A stretch of DNA of 64,000 nt from NCBI RefSeq assembly GCF_900186535.1, contig NZ_FYDE01000005.1, positions 1,030,895 through 1,094,894 of the forward strand, written 5' to 3'. How positions within the stretch are numbered: the first letter of the stretch is position 1; each line of letters starts with the position of its first letter. A program made the translations under genes and the position numbers. The notes under the pieces are model-generated. The model was not told the origin of the DNA and searched no databases. It was given only the letters and a program-made list of their open reading frames with translations. Below are positions 58,821 through 64,000 of the stretch, in pieces. This stretch comes from Marasmitruncus massiliensis. Its GTDB lineage: Bacteria; Bacillota; Clostridia; Oscillospirales; Ruminococcaceae.

Positions 58821-60860
58821 ATGCTTACATGGGAAAGCAGTGTGCAAGAGCTGCAAGGCGTGGGCACACATCGGTCTGAGCTGCTGAAAAAATTGGGGAT
58901 CATGACTTTGGGTGATCTATTGTCACATTATCCGCGCGGATACATTGATTTGTCTTCACCTTGCGGAATCGCGGAAGCGCCTTACGATGAAGTATGTGCG
59001 GTTTTAGCAACGGTTATCCGGAAGTCGAACGAAATACGGCTGCACAGCGGAATGAAACTGTATAAAGTTACAGCCGCCGACGATTCGGGTGTGCTGGAGC
59101 TGACTTTTTTTAATACGAAGTATCTGGTGGAAAAGTTGGAGTACGATACCCCTTATTTATTTTATGGGCGGGCAGAGGGTTCGCGCAATCGCCGGTCGAT
59201 GACAACCCCCTTGGTATATCCCGCAGATTCAGGACACCCGTTTATGGCAGTCTATCCGCTTACGGCGGGCCTGACCGGGGGGATGATTTCAGGGCTGATG
59301 AAACGGGCGCTGAAGTTGAACCTGCGGCTGCCGGAGGTATTGCCGGAAACAGTACGGCTGCCTCATCATCTCATTGGCATCAAAGAAGCGGTTTACTCTA
59401 TCCATTTTCCAACTAGCCTGGAACAGTTGGAGCGGGCGCGCAGGCGGTTGATTTTTGAGGAACTGTTCATACTCGCTGCAGGCATCGGAGCATTAAAAAC
59501 CCACACTAAAGTATGCCGCGCGGCGGCTATGCAGCCACATTCCCTGCAACCCTTCTATGATGCCCTGCCGTTTACGCTGACAGACGCACAGCTTCGGGCA
59601 ATCGGCGATCTGGTCAATGATATGCAGCGGACAATCCCCTCCAACCGTCTGATACAGGGGGATGTCGGTTCCGGAAAAACAATGGTTGCGGCGGCAGGCG
59701 TTTATTTCGCGTTTCTTTCCGGGGCTCAGTCAGCGATGATGGCGCCCACAGAGCTGTTGGCACGCCAGCATTATGAAGGGCTGGCGCCGCTTTGCAAAAA
59801 ACTGGGTGTCAAAATAGAATTGCTGACAGGGTCTATGACCGCGGCACAGAAACGGGCAGTTTACCAGCGGCTGTCTCACGGTGAAGTGGATTTTTGCGTG
59901 GGAACCCACGCGCTGCTTTCCGAAGGGGTGGAATTCCGCCGGCTGGGGCTTGTCGTGACGGACGAACAGCATCGGTTCGGCGTGGCGCAGAGGGCGGCGC
60001 TGCAGATGAAAGGCGAGCACCCGCATACGCTGGTGATGTCGGCCACACCGATTCCCAGAACGCTTGCTTTGATGGTCTACGGGGAGCTGGATATCTCCGT
60101 GATTGACGAGCTTCCGCCCAACCGAAAGCCGGTGAAAACCTATAAGATCAGTTCTTCCAAACGGGAACGGGCGTTCGGGTTTATCCGGCAGCATCTTGAC
60201 AGGGGATTGCAGGCTTACATTGTCTGCCCGCTGGTCGAGGACGGGGAGGAAAACACCGGCTTGCAGGCGGCGTCCAGTTACGTGGTGGAGCTGGGCTCCA
60301 GCGCGTTTTCAGGCTACACGCTGGGGCTCCTGCATGGCAGGATGAAGGCCGCTGAAAAGGAAAAGATTATGGCCGGATTCAAAAACGGCGAAATACAGAT
60401 TTTGGTTTCCACGACCGTGGTGGAAGTAGGCGTTGACGTCCCCAATGCGGTGATCATGATGATCGAAAATGCCGAACGGTTCGGACTGAGCCAGCTGCAT
60501 CAGCTGCGCGGCAGGGTAGGGCGGGGAAAGGAACAGTCCCATTGCATCCTCGTGTCCGACAGCCGCAATCCGGATACAGTCAGCCGCCTGCAGATGCTGT
60601 GCAGTTCCAACGACGGATTTGAAATTGCGGAATATGACCTGAGAACCCGCGGGCCGGGAAATTTTCTCGGCCATCAGCAGCACGGGCTGCCCCAGCTTCG
60701 CATTGCAGATCTGACGGAAGACCTTGACCTGGTGCGGGATGCGCAGGCGGCGGCAACGCAGCTGCTGAGCGTTGATCCCATGCTGGAACATCCCGAGAGC
60801 GCCAGCCTCAGGCACGCAGTGGAACAACTGATGGGGCAGGTGGGCGAACGCCCCAACTGA
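58821..60860 (+). CDS. recG: ATP-dependent DNA helicase RecG
   Basis: A 679-residue branch-migrating helicase that regresses stalled forks and processes recombination intermediates. It has the N-terminal wedge/OB domain (VQELQGVGTHRSELLKKLG), Walker A GDVGSGKT, a DEQH box, MSATPIPRT, and late motifs VGVDVPNA and QLRGRVGRG. ATG 58821 follows GGGAGGCAGG and gives the family start. An in-frame TTG at 58806 would add five residues. It stands alone between the tRNA promoter and a terminator. Confidence 0.96.
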   Translation: MLTWESSVQELQGVGTHRSELLKKLGIMTLGDLLSHYPRGYIDLSSPCGIAEAPYDEVCAVLATVIRKSNEIRLHSGMKLYKVTAADDSGVLELTFFNTKYLVEKLEYDTPYLFYGRAEGSRNRRSMTTPLVYPADSGHPFMAVYPLTAGLTGGMISGLMKRALKLNLRLPEVLPETVRLPHHLIGIKEAVYSIHFPTSLEQLERARRRLIFEELFILAAGIGALKTHTKVCRAAAMQPHSLQPFYDALPFTLTDAQLRAIGDLVNDMQRTIPSNRLIQGDVGSGKTMVAAAGVYFAFLSGAQSAMMAPTELLARQHYEGLAPLCKKLGVKIELLTGSMTAAQKRAVYQRLSHGEVDFCVGTHALLSEGVEFRRLGLVVTDEQHRFGVAQRAALQMKGEHPHTLVMSATPIPRTLALMVYGELDISVIDELPPNRKPVKTYKISSSKRERAFGFIRQHLDRGLQAYIVCPLVEDGEENTGLQAASSYVVELGSSAFSGYTLGLLHGRMKAAEKEKIMAGFKNGEIQILVSTTVVEVGVDVPNAVIMMIENAERFGLSQLHQLRGRVGRGKEQSHCILVSDSRNPDTVSRLQMLCSSNDGFEIAEYDLRTRGPGNFLGHQQHGLPQLRIADLTEDLDLVRDAQAAATQLLSVDPMLEHPESASLRHAVEQLMGQVGERPN

Positions 60861-60873
60861 ACAATCAAAAACA

Positions 60874-60898
60874 GCTGCGGTACAAACCGCAGCCGTTT
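60874..60898. terminator. Bidirectional terminator between recG and the CofE-like gene
   Basis: GCTGCGG (60874-60880) pairs with CCGCAGC (60887-60893). On the minus strand it is followed by TGTTTTTG. Confidence 0.75.
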
Positions 60899-60903
60899 CA
60901 ACA

Positions 60904-61656
60904 TCAGCTTACCTTTCGGATAATTCCCATCGGGGTTTGCTCACTGCACTGCCCGAGCGGGTTATCTTTCAGGATTTTGCACAGGAGATCCCGGCCCATG
61001 GACCGGTCGGAAGCGCCAAGAATCTGGCCTTCCAGATCGTTGATATCGGTGATGGCCACCTGCGTGCCGACAGCGGCCGCAATCTCCGCGGCGACCTCAT
61101 CGGGCCTGTCCGGCCCCAGCACGACATAGTGGTTATAGGGCGGAAGCGTAAAATGGCAGGGCCCGTCGATGCTGCGCGCCTTATAGCCTGCGATCTGATA
61201 AAACCAGCCGCGCTTGTGGAACAGCTTGCCGATGGCCGAAACCGCCGCCGCAAACAGAATCCGGATGGTGCCGCATTCCTGGAGGGCCATCTCCATCGTT
61301 TCCGGAATACCGAGGCCGATACCATACGGTGTTTTCAGGACGAACTTGCACAAAAACCTTGCCAGCGGACGCGGATGAATCTCCTCCATCGGAATGGCGC
61401 GCTTTTGCGTGCAGGCTACCGCCTTTTCCGTGATAAAAACAATGTCGCCTTCTTCAATTAAGGGAGAGGCATATTTCTTAACGACTTCGACAATATTGTC
61501 CTTGTCGGTGATCACGTGCGTTTTAATACAAAGACGGCGGTATCCGACACCGTTCACCGTAATAATTTCTGTTTTTTCCGAGTTGACAACATAGCCTGTC
61601 CCGTTTTCCCCGTTGATTTCGCTGACTGGGTTTGCCTCGTTGATTTCGTTTGACAT
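60904..61656 (-). CDS. Coenzyme F420-0:L-glutamate ligase-like protein (CofE family)
   Basis: A 250-residue protein matching the CofE fold. Recognised parts are IKTHVITDKDNI, EEGDIVFITEKAVACTQKR with HPRPLARFL, PETMEMALQECGTIRILFAA, GPCHFTLPPYNHYVVLGPDRP and a late TDINDLEGQILGAS. The first 40 residues are an acidic, Asn/Glu-rich extension. CofE adds glutamate to coenzyme F420, which is not expected in this kind of bacterium, and no other F420 gene is nearby. A different amide-bond-forming role is likely, but unknown. Confidence 0.8.
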   Translation of the reverse strand: MSNEINEANPVSEINGENGTGYVVNSEKTEIITVNGVGYRRLCIKTHVITDKDNIVEVVKKYASPLIEEGDIVFITEKAVACTQKRAIPMEEIHPRPLARFLCKFVLKTPYGIGLGIPETMEMALQECGTIRILFAAAVSAIGKLFHKRGWFYQIAGYKARSIDGPCHFTLPPYNHYVVLGPDRPDEVAAEIAAAVGTQVAITDINDLEGQILGASDRSMGRDLLCKILKDNPLGQCSEQTPMGIIRKVS

Positions 61657-61758
61657 TTCGACCCCCGCTTTACTTCAATTCATCTGTCATTATCATGCAG
61701 TATTATCTCAAAAATTATACAACACCCGTATGCAATAGTCAAATGAAACCCAAGATTT

Positions 61759-62622
61759 TCAACCGTTGGTTTGCAGGGCATAGCGGTCCCGCCAAACGCA
61801 CCAGACGGTAATTGTGGCAATGACCACAGCGCCGCCCAGAAGCGCAAACACGCCGGGGCGTTCCCCTGTAAACAGGAACACCCAGACCGGATTCAGCAGC
61901 GGTTCAATTGCTCCCAAAAGGGAACAGGCCAGCGGCGGGCAGTCTTTCACTGCGATGCCGTAAAGCAGATACGGGATGCCCAGTTGGACAATCCCCAGAG
62001 TGAGAATGCTGAGAACGGCAGGCATTGTCACGGGCGTCTCATAGACAAACAGGAACGGAATGCCGATTGCCGCCGTGAACAGGTGCCCTAGAAGGATACC
62101 GCTCATGCGGCTCTCCTCGTCGGTGCTCCCGGTGGCAAGGTACATGGCCGCCATCGAAAAGCCGGCCCCGATGGCGACAAAGTTGCCGAACAGGTTGCCG
62201 GGTGAGAGCTGGTCGAAGAAAAACAGGGAGATGCCGCCCATGGTTAACAGCACAGTCAGCAGGTCGGGGAGGGTAACCTTTTGCTTCAGGAAAAGGACCG
62301 ACAAAATTAAAATGAAAACAGGGGCGGTAAACTGCAGAACGATCGCGTTGGCCGCCGTGGTCAGCTTATTTGCGGAAACAAACAGCAAAAAAGTGACCGC
62401 CAGAAAAATCCCGCTGCGGATGGATGCGCGGTTGAGACGGAAGGTCTGCCCGGTGAAACGCTGATAGACAAGCACACAGGCCGCCGAAAACAGGCTGCGC
62501 CAGCCGGCGATGACCAGCGGGTTCCACGGAATCAGCTTGATAAAGATTCCGGCGATGCTCCAAAGCGATGAGCAGATGACCATTAGCAGGACAGCCCGTT
62601 TTTCCGGTTTCAGATGAACCAT
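61759..62622 (-). CDS. EamA/DMT-family transporter
   Basis: A 287-residue membrane protein with ten hydrophobic segments in two EamA repeats. The first contains NPLVIAGWRSLFSA and LTTAANAIVLQFTAPVF, the second LGIVQLGIPYLLYGIAV and LLGAIEPLLNPVWVFLFTGE. Family members export amino acids or small metabolites. Substrate unknown. Start supported by AGAAGGATG. Confidence 0.87.
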   Translation of the reverse strand: MVHLKPEKRAVLLMVICSSLWSIAGIFIKLIPWNPLVIAGWRSLFSAACVLVYQRFTGQTFRLNRASIRSGIFLAVTFLLFVSANKLTTAANAIVLQFTAPVFILILSVLFLKQKVTLPDLLTVLLTMGGISLFFFDQLSPGNLFGNFVAIGAGFSMAAMYLATGSTDEESRMSGILLGHLFTAAIGIPFLFVYETPVTMPAVLSILTLGIVQLGIPYLLYGIAVKDCPPLACSLLGAIEPLLNPVWVFLFTGERPGVFALLGGAVVIATITVWCVWRDRYALQTNG

Positions 62623-62704
62623 GTCTTACATCCTTCTTTTGAAAAAATATTACACCATATCATATCTTACTTTCCGCTAAAATTCAATGGCTGGAAAGAA
62701 ATGC

Positions 62705-62733
62705 TTTATTATTTTGCAAAAACTGTGTATAAT
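62705..62733 (+). promoter_or_regulatory. Probable promoter of the MBOAT gene
   Basis: TTTATT (62705-62710), a 17 bp spacer and TATAAT (62728-62733). Confidence 0.45.
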
Positions 62734-62813
62734 AAAGGGTATTGAATCGTGAAAAATGGGTTTGCAAAAAGTAAATCATTTGCATAAAAATACTAAATGT
62801 ATTAGGAGTCAAC

Positions 62814-64000
62814 ATGGTTTTTGCAAATTTGCTGTTTATTTATCTGTTCCTGCCGCTGAATATTTTACTCTATTTTCTGTCCAAAAAGATTGTTTGGCGA
62901 AACCTGGTGCTGGCTGCTTTCTCGTTTGTATTCTATGCTTGGGGAGAACCGGTCTGGGTAATGCTGCTGCTTTTTTCAGCTTCATTCGACTACATGCACG
63001 GCAGGATGATTGAGCGGTACCGCGGTACATGGCTGGCAAAGGCCGCCGTTCTTTCTTCGCTGGTCGTGAACCTGTCGCTGCTCGGAACTTTTAAATACAG
63101 CGGCTTTTTTGTGCGGAATCTCAACGCAGTTTTCGGCACTCAGCTTTCCGTACCCTCTTTTGCGCTTCCGATTGGAATTTCTTTTTACACATTTCAGACG
63201 ATTTCTTATGTGATCGATGTTTATCGCGGGGATACTAAAGCGCAGACAAACCCGGTTTATTATCTGCTCTACCTTTCCATGTACCATCAGCTGGTGGCGG
63301 GGCCGATTGTGCGTTATCGGGATATTGACCGCGAAATCCGTACGCGCACGACAAATGCCGCCGGATTTTCCGAGGGGCTGACCCGTTTTATCTTTGGGCT
63401 GGCGAAAAAAGTACTGATTGCGAATACGGCGGGAGATCTGGCCTCCCAGTATCTGGATGGGGAACTGGCCGGGCTGACGGTGGCGGGCGCATGGCTTGGG
63501 ATACTGTTGTTTTCGCTTCAGATCTATTATGATTTCTCCGGCTATTCGGACATGGCAATCGGCCTCGGCCGCATATTCGGGTTTCACTATCGGGAGAATT
63601 TTAATTATCCGTATATTTCCAGATCCGCCACGGAATTCTGGAGGAGGTGGCACATCTCACTCGGCAGTTTTTTCCGTGACTATGTCTATATCCCGCTGGG
63701 GGGCAACCGCCGCCACCAGTATCTGAACCTGGCGGTTGTCTGGTTCCTTACGGGGCTGTGGCATGGCGCGAGCTGGAACTTCATTCTCTGGGGGCTTTAT
63801 TTCGGGGCGCTGATTGCACTTGAGAAGAAATTTCTGCATCAGGTGCTGGAGCGGATACCCGCGTTTTTCAGCCACCTTTACCTGCTGCTCCTGGCGGCGC
63901 TGGGCTGGGTCCTGTTCTATTTCACCGACATGAAAAGGCTGGGGCAGTTCCTGCGGATTCTGTTCGGGGGCGCCCCGTTATGGGACAGCCGGGTGGAAAT
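62814..64000 (+). CDS. MBOAT-family O-acyltransferase, AlgI/DltB-like (cut by window edge)
   Basis: The ATG at 62814 follows TAGGAG, and the frame stays open to the window end (395 codons seen; the family is usually 460-500). It is a multi-spanning membrane protein starting VFANLLFIYLFLPLNILLYF. AlgI-type blocks are GISFYTFQTISYVIDVYRG, YHQLVAGPIVRYRDI, FNYPYISRSATEFWRRWHIS and the catalytic His in LWHGASWNFILWG. It transfers acyl groups, usually acetyl, to an exported polysaccharide or cell-wall polymer. An AlgJ/DHHW-type partner would be expected beyond the edge. Confidence 0.93.
   Translation, partial: MVFANLLFIYLFLPLNILLYFLSKKIVWRNLVLAAFSFVFYAWGEPVWVMLLLFSASFDYMHGRMIERYRGTWLAKAAVLSSLVVNLSLLGTFKYSGFFVRNLNAVFGTQLSVPSFALPIGISFYTFQTISYVIDVYRGDTKAQTNPVYYLLYLSMYHQLVAGPIVRYRDIDREIRTRTTNAAGFSEGLTRFIFGLAKKVLIANTAGDLASQYLDGELAGLTVAGAWLGILLFSLQIYYDFSGYSDMAIGLGRIFGFHYRENFNYPYISRSATEFWRRWHISLGSFFRDYVYIPLGGNRRHQYLNLAVVWFLTGLWHGASWNFILWGLYFGALIALEKKFLHQVLERIPAFFSHLYLLLLAALGWVLFYFTDMKRLGQFLRILFGGAPLWDSRVE

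Overview
The window looks like chromosomal DNA from an anaerobic Gram-positive Clostridia-type bacterium of roughly 50% GC, most like the Oscillospirales/Ruminococcaceae. The reasons are strong AGGAGG-type ribosome binding sites, near-consensus sigma-A promoters with 17 bp spacers, intrinsic terminators after most units, and gene families common in that group: clostridial cyanophycin genes, short-form ThiC under a TPP riboswitch, MarR-controlled heterodimeric ABC exporters, TAXI-type TRAP transport and DUF1537 sugar-acid kinases. The taxonomic placement is an inference.

Layout. 0-4.5 kb: cyanophycin turnover (end of iadA, cphB, cphA), then a HAD phosphatase. 4.5-10.2 kb: a leftward operon for a polyphosphate-polymerase (VTC) domain protein, a DUF4956 membrane protein and a Cthe_2159-type beta-helix lipoprotein, divergent from an OmpR-type two-component system. 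A 21 bp inverted repeat lies between them. 10.3-13.7 kb: a leftward unit of a metallo-beta-lactamase-fold hydrolase, a CdaR-type regulator and a GntP permease. 14.0-17.5 kb: a FadR-type GntR regulator divergent from a decayed alcohol dehydrogenase, an SDR and a ManD/RspA dehydratase, with GntR operator matches. 17.6-23.9 kb: one long operon with an M20 amidohydrolase, an ATC-hydrolase-family protein, a nitrate/sulfonate-type ABC importer, a nitroreductase and an SDR. 24-27.9 kb: a DUF1801/YdeI fusion, an XdhC-family protein with reversed domain order, and an M20 peptidase plus C39-like protein behind a structured 5' leader. 28-30 kb: an AT-richer patch with two unknown exported proteins. 30-31.7 kb: TPP riboswitch and thiC.

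31.8-43.9 kb: two MarR/ABC/ABC heterodimeric exporter units, separated by an MFS transporter with a broken PHP gene and a C45 acyltransferase-like hydrolase. 43.9-46.1 kb is a gene-poor, decayed region. It holds a probable type I toxin-antitoxin locus, a frameshifted gene and an IS110 remnant. 46.2-57.5 kb is a sugar-acid catabolic island: YhcH anomerase, two DUF1537 kinases, a D-2-hydroxyacid dehydrogenase, a DapA-family lyase, a cupin, a class II aldolase, an AraC regulator and a TRAP-TAXI transporter. 57.9-58.7 kb holds an integrase remnant next to tRNA-fMet, then tRNA-Ala and tRNA-Lys, all from one promoter. 58.8-64 kb holds recG, a CofE-like protein, an EamA transporter and the start of an AlgI-like MBOAT acyltransferase cut by the window edge.

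Overall the region is a chain of self-contained transport-plus-catabolism modules, each with its own regulator, interrupted by a few decayed mobile or foreign patches. The observations most worth a second look are the type I toxin-antitoxin locus at 44.3-44.6 kb, the structured leader at 25.86-26.09 kb, the two-component operator at 8.13-8.18 kb, the ATC-hydrolase operon and the double-DUF1537 cluster.
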